Position numbers and translations under genes: made by a program. The notes below the pieces were generated by a model that worked only from the letters and a program-made list of their open reading frames with translations, made no database searches and was not told the DNA's origin. DNA of 27,774 nt. Origin: Roseiarcus sp049509635. Its GTDB lineage: Bacteria; Pseudomonadota; Alphaproteobacteria; Rhizobiales; Beijerinckiaceae. Within the stretch, counting starts at the first letter, position 1. Each line of letters starts with the position of its first letter. Location of the stretch: the NCBI GenBank assembly GCA_049509635.1, contig JBEKZS010000044.1:1-27774 (forward strand). Direction: 5' to 3'. Positions 1 to 7,674 of the stretch are shown here, piece by piece.

Positions 1-11
1 CATGCGATGGC

Positions 12-44
12 GATCGGGAGCCCGCGGGCTCCCGATCCTTTTCT
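12..44 (+). terminator. Strong hairpin with T-rich tail, left edge
   Basis: A perfect 26-base palindrome (12-37, arms beginning GATCGGGAGCCC) is followed on the plus strand by CTTTTCT. This has the form of an intrinsic terminator for a rightward gene that ends just left of the window. It lies about 25 bases beyond the TAA of the leftward gene at 62-517, so it may also stop that transcript, although on that strand no T-run follows the stem. Confidence 0.6.
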
Positions 45-61
45 CTTCGTCATGCTGCCCC

Positions 62-517
62 TTATGCGGCCGATTGCTTGCTCGCCGCTTTCTGCGTCTC
101 CATCTCCAGGATCTTTCGCGCCAGCGCGCTGCGCTGTGCCGTCAAAAGACTTGCAATCTCGGCCGGCGGCCTGCCATCCCGCAGTGCCTTGTCGTATTTC
201 GCCACATTGCGCTTTTCGCCGTCTATCAGGCCTGGCAAGACGCTGGCATCGAGGCCGTTGAACAGCGAACGCACATCCATGATGGTCTTGTGCACCGTGG
301 TCATGAAGGAGCCTTCGTCATCGGCCTTCTCCCCGGCCGCGCCGAGCGTTCGCGCCAGCGCTTCGGCATGGCTCTCATGGAGCGCGACCAGTTCGGAAAA
401 CAGCGGCGTCATGCCCTTGCCTTCGGCGTCTTCGAGCGCTTCCTGGTAGCCGTTGCGCGCGTCGATCGCGGCGGTGTGCAGCGATTTCAGATCATCCAGA
501 ACCTGTTGATCCAGCAT
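62..517 (-). CDS. PA2169/DUF2383-type four-helix-bundle (ferritin-like) protein
   Basis: The 151-residue product is almost wholly helical by composition, with no membrane segment or signal peptide. It matches the pattern of the PA2169-family four-helix-bundle (DUF2383) proteins: an N-terminal LHTAAIDARNGYQEAL helix rich in acidic and His residues, a second helix with ELVALHESHAEAL, then FMTTVHKTIMDVRSLF and a final helix near GEKRNVAKYDKAL. These proteins resemble ferritin-like bundles and are often linked to stress; no reaction is established. The ATG at 517 is chosen over the longer frame to 586 because GGAGGAG sits 5-6 bases before it and the family starts at this helix. The gene stands alone, 103 bases downstream of the BciB-like gene on the same strand. 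The family call is made by recognition of the sequence, not by a search. Confidence 0.7.
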   Translation of the reverse strand: MLDQQVLDDLKSLHTAAIDARNGYQEALEDAEGKGMTPLFSELVALHESHAEALARTLGAAGEKADDEGSFMTTVHKTIMDVRSLFNGLDASVLPGLIDGEKRNVAKYDKALRDGRPPAEIASLLTAQRSALARKILEMETQKAASKQSAA

Positions 518-620
518 TCTCTCCTCCGTGAACAGCGACGCCGCAACCCGATGCGAGACATCCCGGTCGGCGCCGGCGGCAGTCAACGGGGCAGCGTCGG
601 GCTTGTTCCGGCTCGCGGGC

Positions 621-1850
621 CTACCGCCGCTCGCCGCTCCCGGGCTCGATACCGTATGGCTTCACCAGCGCCCAGACATGGGCGGGAACCATGTTCTTCA
701 CGCGCTTGGGGTATTGCCGGCGCAGATGCAGCACGGTCTCGACCGCTTTCATCTCGACGCGGGCGCGGGCGAATTCCAGCCCGCGCGGACCGATCCTGGG
801 CATCAGCCAGCCCATGATCGGCCGCAGCCAGTTCGGCATGCTGCGCAAGGGAAGGCCGCCGGCGGCCAGCTCGACATTCTTCAGGAAGCCCTTGACCGGA
901 CCGGCACGCTTGCCGGCGCTGCCGGGCGCACGCGTCGTCACTTCATCGCCGAGCAGGCCGAGCAGTTCCTCGCCGCGGGCGTTGCGCACCAGAAGCCATT
1001 GCTCGCCCTCGCCGCCCATATAGCCGACGGTGACGTCGGCGAGCACGTTGGTGTAGTCGACGCAGGTGCGGCAGGTCATCGGGAAGAAATCGGGCGGCAG
1101 CTGCGAAATCGGCAGCTGCAGGAACGGGATCAGCATCTTGCGCCCGTCGGTGAAGCGCAGCTCGACATGATAGTCGGCGCGGAACTCGAAATAGGCGATC
1201 GTCTCCGGCGCCGGCGACAGCAGGGCCAGGAACTCATGGAAGCGCTCGGTCGTCGTATTGTCCGAACACGGCGTGCCGATCACATAGAGCCGCTCGAAGC
1301 CGAGTTCCTTTTCGAGCGCGCGCAGCGCATAGACCTGGCAGGGGATGCCGATCACCGCGAGGCGCTTGTAGCCGCGCGCCCGCGCCGGTTCGAGCAGGGC
1401 GAGCAGCGGCGCGTAGCCCATCCGCATGCCGCGCACCTGCGCCATGCCTTCGGGGCGGGTGATCAGCGCCGGCAAGGGGCGCCAGCGGTCGGTCGGGTCG
1501 GGGGCGACGGCGAGCACCGCGTCGACCGCGCCGGTCTCGAGCAGCCGCTCGCCGATCCGCGTCGCGATCCCGGTCCATTGCGCGCCCGCGCGGGCCGGCG
1601 TCAGGCTGGCGCGCAGCATCCGGCGGAACGGTCCGAAGAACAATTCGTCGGGGCGGGTTTCGTCGCGCGCGCGGCCGTGGACCTGGGTCTCCAGACGCGG
1701 ATAGTCGGGCTTGATGAACTGGCAGGCGCGCCCGCAGCGCCGGGCGTCGGCCGTGCGCGAGATCCCGCAATCCGTGCACAGATGGCGCGGCGCGGCGGGG
1801 CCGACCGGCGGCGTCGAGACGGCGGCGGCGGGATCGACCGGCACGTTCAC
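621..1850 (-). CDS. bciB: BciB/HCAR-family Fe-S flavoprotein, probable divinyl (proto)chlorophyllide 8-vinyl reductase (FrhB family)
   Basis: The 409-residue protein belongs to the coenzyme F420 hydrogenase/dehydrogenase beta-subunit family. It most resembles the BciB/7-hydroxymethyl-chlorophyll a reductase branch, which uses ferredoxin, FAD and [4Fe-4S] clusters to reduce the C8 vinyl group of divinyl (proto)chlorophyllide. Visible marks are an N-terminal cysteine set C25-x2-C28-x10-C39-x3-C43, the flavin-region motif IGIPCQVYALRALEKELG, GTPCSDNTT, a CRTCVDYTN cysteine pair before DVTVGYMGG, and a C-terminal IGPRGLEFARARVEMKAVE segment much like that of BciB. The start is GTG at 1850 with a weak ribosome site (GAGGGG about 9-10 bases away). 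No other pigment gene is in view, so another flavin-linked reductase of the same fold remains possible. The family is secure, the substrate is not. Confidence 0.65.
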   Translation of the reverse strand: MNVPVDPAAAVSTPPVGPAAPRHLCTDCGISRTADARRCGRACQFIKPDYPRLETQVHGRARDETRPDELFFGPFRRMLRASLTPARAGAQWTGIATRIGERLLETGAVDAVLAVAPDPTDRWRPLPALITRPEGMAQVRGMRMGYAPLLALLEPARARGYKRLAVIGIPCQVYALRALEKELGFERLYVIGTPCSDNTTTERFHEFLALLSPAPETIAYFEFRADYHVELRFTDGRKMLIPFLQLPISQLPPDFFPMTCRTCVDYTNVLADVTVGYMGGEGEQWLLVRNARGEELLGLLGDEVTTRAPGSAGKRAGPVKGFLKNVELAAGGLPLRSMPNWLRPIMGWLMPRIGPRGLEFARARVEMKAVETVLHLRRQYPKRVKNMVPAHVWALVKPYGIEPGSGERR

Positions 1851-1955
1851 GAAATTCTCAGCCCCTCGCCGCGCGTCGGCCGAAACCCGGCGCCCCGAGC
1901 CCGCAATGTCTCACGTTCCCGCGCCCCCGCCAATCGTCCGCGAAACCGGGCCGGC

Positions 1956-3512
1956 TCAGTCCACGCTGAGCGCGACATGATCGAGCTCCCGCTGCAGCCG
2001 CAGGAACGCCTGGTCGCTGACGAGCCCGCGATTGCGCATCAGAATGAGCCGCTGCTGCTGCGCGGCGACGATGTCCTTCTGCGCCTGGCGGCGCGCTTCC
2101 TGCGCGGCGGGATCGTAGACCGACGCGTCGGCCGGCGCCTCGGCGCGATATTGATCGGACAGCGCCTGCAGGGTCGCCGTCGCGGCGGCGCCGAGCGGAG
2201 TCTCGCGCGTGTAGCGACGCAGCGCCTTCAGCGCGGCGACCGCCAACTCCCGCCGCGCGGCGGTCTCGCCGGGAAGCACGCCGGCGTCACCCTCGAGGCC
2301 GATCGCCCGCATCAGCGGCTTCAGCGTGACCGCCTGCACGAGCAGGGTGATGACGATCGCCGAGAAGGTGAGGAACACGATGAGGTCGCGCCCCGGAAAC
2401 GGCTCGCCGCCGCCGATCGCGTGCGGAATCGCCAGCGCGGCCGCGAGCGACAGGATGCCGCGCATGCCGCTCCAGGACACCACCACCATCATCGGCAAGG
2501 TCAGCGGACGCTCGCGGCGCGGCCGCAACAGATTGGCGAGCGCCGCCGTTCCCAGCACCCAGGCGATCCGCAGCGCGATCAGCATCGCACTGATCGCGAC
2601 GCTGTAGAGGGCGAGCTCGCCGGCGCCATAGCCCGAAAGCGCCGCGACGACATTGCGCAGCTGCAGGCCGATCAGCACGAAGATCAGGCTGTTGAGGCCG
2701 AATGCGACGACGTCGGCGACCGCGAAGCCGACCAGACGCGAACGCGCGCTGAGCACCTGGGGCGAGTGCCAGCCGCGGAACAGGCCGGCGGCCAGCACGG
2801 CCATGATCCCCGAAGTATGCACCCAATCGGCGGCCAGATAGGCTGCGAACGGCAGCATCATTCCCCAGATCGCCTCGAGTTCGGAATCGGCGAGCATGCC
2901 GTGGACGATTTCGAACAGCGCGGCCGCGGCGAGGCCGACCAGCGCGCCGCCCGCCGCCACGAACAGGAACTGCGCGATCGCGGCCGGAATCGAGAAGGCG
3001 CCGGTCGAAATCGCCTGGACGGCGAGGGTGAACAGGACGAGCGCGGTGGCGTCGTTGACGATGCTCTCGCCCTCGATGAGCGTCACCACGCGCCGCGGCG
3101 CCCCGAGCTTGCGCATGATCGCGATCGCGGCGGTCGGATCGGTCGCCGCCAGGATGGCGCCCAGCGTCATCGCCGCGCCCAGCGGCAGGCTGGGGATCAG
3201 CCGGTGCGCGAGCAGGCCGACCGCGACCATCGTCGCCACCACCAGGCCGATCGCCAGGATGAGGATCGGGCGCAGGCTGTCGCGGAACTCGCCCCACGGC
3301 AGATGCAGCGCGGCCTGGTAGAGGATCGGCGGCAGCAGCACGGTGAATACGACTTCGGGCGCGATGCCGATCTGCGGCAGCCCCGGGATCAGCGCCAGCG
3401 CCGCCCCGCCGAGCATGAGCGCGACCGGATCGGGCACCCCGAGGCGCCGCGCGATCCATGCGAGCGGGGCGCAGCCCATCATGAGCGCGATGATGATGTG
3501 GATCGACAGCAT
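1956..3512 (-). CDS. CPA1-family Na+/H+ antiporter
   Basis: The 518-residue inner-membrane protein has roughly the first 400 residues in about twelve hydrophobic segments, then a charged cytoplasmic tail of about 115 residues. The CPA1 signatures are clear: LGAILAATDPTAAIAIMRKLG, then EGESIVNDATALVLF, whose Asn-Asp pair is the ion-binding site of electroneutral NhaP/YjcE-like exchangers, and SWSGMRGILSLAAALAIP with the conserved Arg near the end of the membrane part. It exchanges protons for Na+ (or K+) to control internal pH and salt. The long tail with QQRLILMRNRGLVSDQAFLR is usual for the bacterial YjcE/Nhe-like group. The ATG at 3512 opens directly into the first membrane helix; its ribosome site is weak. 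It is separated by 105 bases from the BciB-like gene downstream and by 180 bases from sseA upstream. Confidence 0.88.
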   Translation of the reverse strand: MLSIHIIIALMMGCAPLAWIARRLGVPDPVALMLGGAALALIPGLPQIGIAPEVVFTVLLPPILYQAALHLPWGEFRDSLRPILILAIGLVVATMVAVGLLAHRLIPSLPLGAAMTLGAILAATDPTAAIAIMRKLGAPRRVVTLIEGESIVNDATALVLFTLAVQAISTGAFSIPAAIAQFLFVAAGGALVGLAAAALFEIVHGMLADSELEAIWGMMLPFAAYLAADWVHTSGIMAVLAAGLFRGWHSPQVLSARSRLVGFAVADVVAFGLNSLIFVLIGLQLRNVVAALSGYGAGELALYSVAISAMLIALRIAWVLGTAALANLLRPRRERPLTLPMMVVVSWSGMRGILSLAAALAIPHAIGGGEPFPGRDLIVFLTFSAIVITLLVQAVTLKPLMRAIGLEGDAGVLPGETAARRELAVAALKALRRYTRETPLGAAATATLQALSDQYRAEAPADASVYDPAAQEARRQAQKDIVAAQQQRLILMRNRGLVSDQAFLRLQRELDHVALSVD

Positions 3513-3692
3513 GGAACGGCGCCCCGCCGACCCGGACGGGTTCGTCCGGCTCCCGGCCTCGTTCTAGACGACTTGCGCGCCGGGCGCTTCGGGAAGCGGC
3601 GCGCCGACGACGGAATCGGTTTTTCGGCCCGCCAAGTCCGAGGACCCGCCTGGACGGCCCGGGCCGAGGGCCCGAGCGGGCGGCGGCGCCGG

Positions 3693-4565
3693 TCAGCGCG
3701 GCTTTGCCGCGGCGGGACCCGGCGCCGGCCCGGTCGCGACCGGGCAATCCGCGCGGCCGCCCCATTCGGCCCAGGAGCCGTCGTAGAGGCCGGCGACCTT
3801 GCCGCCGGCCTGTTCGACCGCGAGCGCCAGGATCGCGGCCGAGACGCCCGAGCCGCAGGTGGTGATCACCGGTCGGGCGAGGTCGACGCCGTGGGCGGCG
3901 AGCGTGGCGGTGAGCGCCGCGTCGGACTTGAGCGCCCCGTGTTCGACGATTTCGACGAATGGCACGCTGAGGGCGCCGGGCATGTGGCCGCTCCTGAGGC
4001 CGGCGCGCGGTTCGGGCGCGTCGCCGGCGAACCGCTCGGCCGGCCGCGCGTCGACCACCTGCGTCGCGCCGCTCGCCAGCGCCGCGCGCACCTGAGCGAG
4101 CGAGGCGACCGCGCCATGGTCCAGTCGCGCGGTGAAGTGCCTGGGCTGACGCTCCGGGGCGCCCTCTTCGAGCGGTCGGCCCTCGGCGACCCATTTGGGC
4201 AATCCGCCTTCGAGAATCCTGACGTCGTCGACCCCGAAGGCGCGCAGCATCCACCAGACCCTGGCCGCCGCAAACAGCCCATGAGCGTCATAGACGACCA
4301 TGTGCATGCCGTCGCCGAGGCCAAGCTTGCGCATCGCCGAGGAGAAAGCCACGGGATCGGGCAGCATGTGCGGCAGCCCGCTCGACGTGTCGGCGATGGC
4401 GTCGATGTCGAAGAAGACCGCCCCCGGAATATGGCCGGCGCGGAATTCGGCCGCGCCGTTGCGCCCCGTCGGCGGCAGGTGCCAGGACGCGTCGATCAAC
4501 CCGAGGCCCGGCTCGCCCAGATGGGCGGCGAGCCATTCCGTGGCGACGAAATTACGCGAGTTCAT
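3693..4565 (-). CDS. sseA: 3-mercaptopyruvate/thiosulfate sulfurtransferase (two rhodanese domains)
   Basis: The 290-residue protein has two tandem rhodanese domains: an inactive N-terminal one (about 5-135, with GHIPGAVFFDIDAIAD) and a catalytic C-terminal one (about 150-285, with RSGHMPGALSVPF). The active loop is TTCGSGVSA with Cys237. A CGSGV(T/S) loop is typical of mercaptopyruvate sulfurtransferases, while thiosulfate rhodaneses usually carry CRKGV. It would move sulfane sulfur from 3-mercaptopyruvate to cyanide or thiol acceptors, forming pyruvate. Length and domain order match SseA. It follows cysK and alaX on the same strand, 93 bases after alaX; that gap holds a hairpin and a fair promoter-like site, so it may be transcribed both with them and alone. 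Start at ATG 4565, with a poor ribosome site. Confidence 0.9.
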   Translation of the reverse strand: MNSRNFVATEWLAAHLGEPGLGLIDASWHLPPTGRNGAAEFRAGHIPGAVFFDIDAIADTSSGLPHMLPDPVAFSSAMRKLGLGDGMHMVVYDAHGLFAAARVWWMLRAFGVDDVRILEGGLPKWVAEGRPLEEGAPERQPRHFTARLDHGAVASLAQVRAALASGATQVVDARPAERFAGDAPEPRAGLRSGHMPGALSVPFVEIVEHGALKSDAALTATLAAHGVDLARPVITTCGSGVSAAILALAVEQAGGKVAGLYDGSWAEWGGRADCPVATGPAPGPAAAKPR

Positions 4566-4602
4566 AGGCGCTGGCTCCGGTGCGGACGGGCTGGGCGGCG
4601 CA

Positions 4603-4631
4603 CTCTAGCCGCATTGCCGGGCGGCATGAAG
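4603..4631 (-). promoter_or_regulatory. Possible promoter for sseA
   Basis: Read on the minus strand, CTTCAT (4631-4626) and CTAGAG (4608-4603) are 17 bases apart. Each matches four of six positions of the alphaproteobacterial CTTGAC/CTATAT pattern. The start would fall about 30 bases before the sseA ATG. The site is plausible but not strong. Confidence 0.3.
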
Positions 4632-4650
4632 GCTCGAGTCTGGCGAGCCT
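4630..4650 (-). terminator. Hairpin just after alaX
   Basis: Perfect 7-base arms AGGCTCG and CGAGCCT are separated by 7 bases, 8 bases after the alaX stop codon. No T-run follows on the minus strand, so this may be a weak or Rho-assisted stop, or an mRNA-stabilising stem, rather than a full intrinsic terminator. It overlaps the -35 of the possible sseA promoter. Confidence 0.3.
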
Positions 4651-4658
4651 CGGCTGGG

Positions 4659-5366
4659 TCACGCGAGCGCGATCCGCACGCGACGGTTGATCCTGCCCTT
4701 CTTCTCGATCTGCGTGACCTCGGCCCGACCGATTTCGCCGGTGAAGGCGACATGGGTTCCGCCGCACGGCTGGAGGTCGATTCCCTCGATCTCGACGAGC
4801 CGGACCCTGCCGCTCCCGGTCGGCGGCTTGACCGACATTGTCTTGACGAGGCCGGGATTGGCGGCGAGTTCCGCGTCGGCGATCCAGCGCGTCGCGACGC
4901 GGGCGTTGCTCGCGATCAGCTCGTTGAGCCTGCGCCCGATCTCGACCCGGTCGAGCGCCGCGTCGCCCGAGTCGAAATCGAGCCTGCCCTCGCCATCGCC
5001 GACCGCGCCCCCGGTGACCGGGAACGGCAGCACCGCGGTCAGCAGATGCAACGCGGTGTGGGCGCGCATGCGCTGGAGCCGGAGATCCCAGTCGATGCGC
5101 GCCGTCACCCTCGCGCCAGGGTCCGGCAGAGGCGAACCGGCGGCGGGAATGTGCAGGATCGTCCGCTTGTCGGCGTCATAGACCGTGTCGACGATTTCTA
5201 TGGCCGCGCCGTCGGCGAGCAGGATCACGCCCCGATCGCCGGCCTGTCCGCCGCCGCGGGCGTAGAAATTGGTCGCCTCGAGCACGATCCCGCCGGCGTC
5301 GGCGGCGACGACGACCGCGTCGGTCTCCCTCAGATAGGCGTCCTGGCGAAACAGCGGTTCGGTCAT
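4659..5366 (-). CDS. alaX: AlaX-type alanyl-tRNA trans-editing hydrolase
   Basis: The 235-residue protein corresponds to the free-standing editing domain of alanyl-tRNA synthetase. It removes serine (and glycine) wrongly attached to tRNA-Ala. The zinc-binding motifs are present: RAHTALHLL (the HxxxH pair) and QPCGGTHVAFTGEIG (Cys and His). FYARGGGQAGDRG near residues 34-46 is the usual glycine-rich lead-in. The C-terminus IEKKGRINRRVRI is also typical. The start is ATG 5366, whose A is the last base of the cysK TGA (a TGATG junction), so translation is likely coupled to cysK. An upstream frame to 5408 only overlaps cysK and has no support. Assigned to the AlaX family with confidence; the exact misacylated substrate is inferred from the family. 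Confidence 0.88.
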   Translation of the reverse strand: MTEPLFRQDAYLRETDAVVVAADAGGIVLEATNFYARGGGQAGDRGVILLADGAAIEIVDTVYDADKRTILHIPAAGSPLPDPGARVTARIDWDLRLQRMRAHTALHLLTAVLPFPVTGGAVGDGEGRLDFDSGDAALDRVEIGRRLNELIASNARVATRWIADAELAANPGLVKTMSVKPPTGSGRVRLVEIEGIDLQPCGGTHVAFTGEIGRAEVTQIEKKGRINRRVRIALA

Positions 5367-6397
5367 CAGACGAAAACTCTCGGAGCGCTCTTGGCGCGCT
5401 CGAGCCATGCGGGGACCGGCAGGTTCTTCGAGCGCAGGAACGCGGGGTTGAACAGTTTCGAGGCGTACCGAACGCCCGAATCACAAAGGATCGTCACGAT
5501 CGTATGCCCCGGCCCGAGTTCTCCGGCCAACCGGATCGCGCCAGCGATGTTGATCCCCGACGAGCCGCCCAGCAGCAGGCCCTCGCGCTCGGCGAGATCG
5601 AACACGATCGGCAGCGCTTCTTCGTCGGGGATCCGGCAGGCGAAATCCACCGGAGCCCCTTCCAGATTGGCGGTGATGCGGCCCTGGCCGATGCCCTCGG
5701 TGATCGACGAGCCCTCGCTCTTCAGCGCGCCATGGGCATAATATTCGTAGAGCGCCGCGCCCATGGGATCGGCGAGCCCGATCCTGATGGCGGGGTTGCG
5801 CTCTTTCAGCGCCATGCCGACGCCCGCCAGAGTGCCGCCCGAGCCGACCGCGCAGATGAAGCCGTCGATCTTCCCGGCCGTGTCGTCGAATATTTCCGGG
5901 CCGGTCGTCCGATAATGGCCATTGCGGTTGGCGACATTGTCGAACTGGTTCGCCCATATCGCCCCCTTGGGTTCGGATTTCGCAATCGCTTCAGCCAGTC
6001 GACCGGAATATTTAACGTAGTTGTTCGGATCGGCGTAGGGAACCGCGGGCACTTCGACGAGTTCGGCGCCGACCAGCCGCAGCATGTCCTTCTTCTCTTG
6101 GGTCTGCGTCTCCGGAATGACGATGACCGTGCGGAATCCGAGCGCCGATCCGACCATCCCCAGGCCGATGCCGGTATTGCCCGCTGTTCCCTCGACGATC
6201 ACGCCGCCGGGACGCAGGGCGCCGCGCGCGACGGCGTCCTCGATGATCGCGAGCGCCGCCCGATCCTTGACCGAGCCGCCGGGGTTCATGAATTCCGCCT
6301 TGCCGAGAATCGTGCAGCCGGTCGCGGCGGAGGCGGCCGCGAGCCGGATCAGCGGCGTTCGGCCGATCGCTTCGACGACGGAAGGGTTGAATTTCAT
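5366..6397 (-). CDS. cysK: Cysteine synthase A (O-acetylserine sulfhydrylase)
   Basis: The 343-residue PLP enzyme makes L-cysteine from O-acetylserine and sulfide. MNPGGSVKDRAAL carries the PLP lysine (Lys44), EGTAGNTGIGLG is the substrate-binding loop, AVGSGGTLAGVG is the phosphate-binding glycine loop, and GLLLGGSSGIN and TILCDSGVRYASK are conserved later blocks. At 343 residues it is somewhat longer than the roughly 310-320 of enteric CysK, as in other alphaproteobacterial forms. The ATG at 6397 is chosen over the 391-residue frame: GAGGAC lies just upstream and homology begins at MKFNPSVVEAIGRTPLI. It leads a cysK-alaX(-sseA) group and has a good promoter match about 110 bases upstream. 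CysM or cystathionine beta-synthase-like activity cannot be fully excluded by eye. Confidence 0.92.
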   Translation of the reverse strand: MKFNPSVVEAIGRTPLIRLAAASAATGCTILGKAEFMNPGGSVKDRAALAIIEDAVARGALRPGGVIVEGTAGNTGIGLGMVGSALGFRTVIVIPETQTQEKKDMLRLVGAELVEVPAVPYADPNNYVKYSGRLAEAIAKSEPKGAIWANQFDNVANRNGHYRTTGPEIFDDTAGKIDGFICAVGSGGTLAGVGMALKERNPAIRIGLADPMGAALYEYYAHGALKSEGSSITEGIGQGRITANLEGAPVDFACRIPDEEALPIVFDLAEREGLLLGGSSGINIAGAIRLAGELGPGHTIVTILCDSGVRYASKLFNPAFLRSKNLPVPAWLERAKSAPRVFV

Positions 6398-6513
6398 GTC
6401 GTCCTCGTGACTTGGGTCGAGCCGGGCCTGATCGGCAGGCTCGTCCGGCTGTCCGGATCGCCCAGCGCCGGCGGGCGTGCGGCGGATATCCGGAGGCATG
6501 CGATAGACGTTCT

Positions 6514-6542
6514 GCATAGACAAACGATCAAAGATCGACAAG
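6514..6542 (-). promoter_or_regulatory. Probable cysK promoter
   Basis: On the minus strand CTTGTC (6542-6537) and CTATGC (6519-6514) are exactly 17 bases apart. They match the alphaproteobacterial housekeeping pattern CTTGAC/CTATAT at five and four positions. Transcription would begin near 6507, giving a leader of about 110 bases before the cysK ATG. It stands back to back with the dusB promoter, 74 bases away. Confidence 0.5.
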
Positions 6543-6616
6543 CGCGAGATGGCGTGCGGAGTCGACGACCGGCCGCGACGGCGACGACCGGCGGCGCGCG
6601 CCGATGCATTTGGCGG

Positions 6617-6645
6617 CTTGCCGTCGCGGCGATTTTGACTAGAAT
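6617..6645 (+). promoter_or_regulatory. Probable promoter of the dusB-ntr operon
   Basis: CTTGCC (6617-6622) and TAGAAT (6640-6645) are 17 bases apart; each matches its consensus at five of six positions (CTTGAC, TATAAT). The predicted start is near 6652, only about 3 bases before the ATG at 6655. This argues against the GTG at 6646 as start codon and suggests a nearly leaderless mRNA. Confidence 0.5.
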
Positions 6646-6654
6646 GTGGGCACT

Positions 6655-7674
6655 ATGGAAAATGCGCAGAAATTAGGCAGTTCTGTGACTCCGCAGATTC
6701 GCATCGGTCCGCTCGCGCTCGACGGACGGGTCCTGCTCGCGCCCATGTCCGGCGTCACCGACGTCGGCATGCGCCGGATCGCGCGGCGATTCGGCGCGGC
6801 GCTCGTCGTCACCGAAATGGTCGCCTGCGCAGGCTATCTCGCCGGCGAAGGCGAGAGCGCGCTGCGCGCCGACGGGCAGGGCGTCGAGCCCCATGTCGTC
6901 CAGCTCGTCGGCTGCGATCCCGCAGCGATGGGCCTCGCCGCGCGGCGCGCCGAGCAGGCGGGCGCGGCGATCGTCGACATCAACATGGGCTGCCCGGCGC
7001 GGCGGGTCGCCGGCGGGCTCGCCGGCAGCGCGTTGATGCGCGATCTCGATCACGCGCTGCGGATCATCGAGTCGGTGGTCGCCGCGGTCGCGGCGCCGGT
7101 GGCCCTGAAGATGCGGCTCGGCTGGGACGCAAACAGCCTCAACGCCGCCGAACTCGCGCGGCGCGCCGAAAATGCCGGCGTCGCCATGATCACGGTGCAC
7201 GGCCGCACCCGCGCCCAGATGTATGCCGGCCGCGCCGACTGGGCGGCGGTGCGGCAGGTCGTCGAGACCGTCGCGATCCCGGTCGTCGTCAACGGCGACT
7301 GCGCCGGCGTCGACGACGCGCGCGCGATGCTCGCCCTTTCCGGCGCCGCGGCGGTGATGGTCGGCCGCGCGGCGATCGGCGCGCCGTGGCTGCCGGGGAG
7401 CATCGCGCGCGCCCTCGAGGCCGGGTCCACCCCGTCGGAGCCGAGGCTGTCGGCGCGCCGCGACGCGGCGCTGGAGCATTTCGAGACGCTGCTCGACCTG
7501 TTCGGTGCACGTGCGGGCCTGCGCCATGCGCGCAAGCACCTGTCGGCCTACGCCGAAAAGACCGGCGCGCCCGCCGCGCTGCGCCTGGCGCTCGTCACCT
7601 GCGAGGACCCGCGCGCGGCGCGCGGGCTGCTGGCGGATTCCTTCCGCCCATTCGAGCCGAGGGCGGCGGCATGA
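6655..7674 (+). CDS. dusB: tRNA-dihydrouridine synthase B
   Basis: The FMN-dependent TIM-barrel enzyme (339 residues from ATG 6655) reduces uridines in the D-loop of tRNA to dihydrouridine. LLAPMSGVTD near residue 28 binds FMN. DINMGCPARRVAGGLAGSALM holds the catalytic Cys113. ITVHGRTRAQMYAGRADW and VNGDCAGVDDARAML/VMVGRAAIGAPWL are the phosphate-binding barrel segments. It heads the ntr block, an arrangement common in alpha- and other proteobacteria, and its ATGA stop overlaps the ntrB start. Candidate starts are GTG 6646, ATG 6655 and GTG 6685; the promoter position favours 6655 or 6685. The coupling means dusB expression and NtrB synthesis are linked, though no functional link is known. 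Confidence 0.93.
   Translation: MENAQKLGSSVTPQIRIGPLALDGRVLLAPMSGVTDVGMRRIARRFGAALVVTEMVACAGYLAGEGESALRADGQGVEPHVVQLVGCDPAAMGLAARRAEQAGAAIVDINMGCPARRVAGGLAGSALMRDLDHALRIIESVVAAVAAPVALKMRLGWDANSLNAAELARRAENAGVAMITVHGRTRAQMYAGRADWAAVRQVVETVAIPVVVNGDCAGVDDARAMLALSGAAAVMVGRAAIGAPWLPGSIARALEAGSTPSEPRLSARRDAALEHFETLLDLFGARAGLRHARKHLSAYAEKTGAPAALRLALVTCEDPRAARGLLADSFRPFEPRAAA

Noticed and set aside
528..5741. A 1737-codon open frame on the plus strand
   Set aside because: It runs antisense through five well-supported minus-strand genes and reads as Arg/Gly/Asp/His-rich low-complexity protein with no domain. Long antisense frames are expected in GC-rich DNA with G/C third positions.
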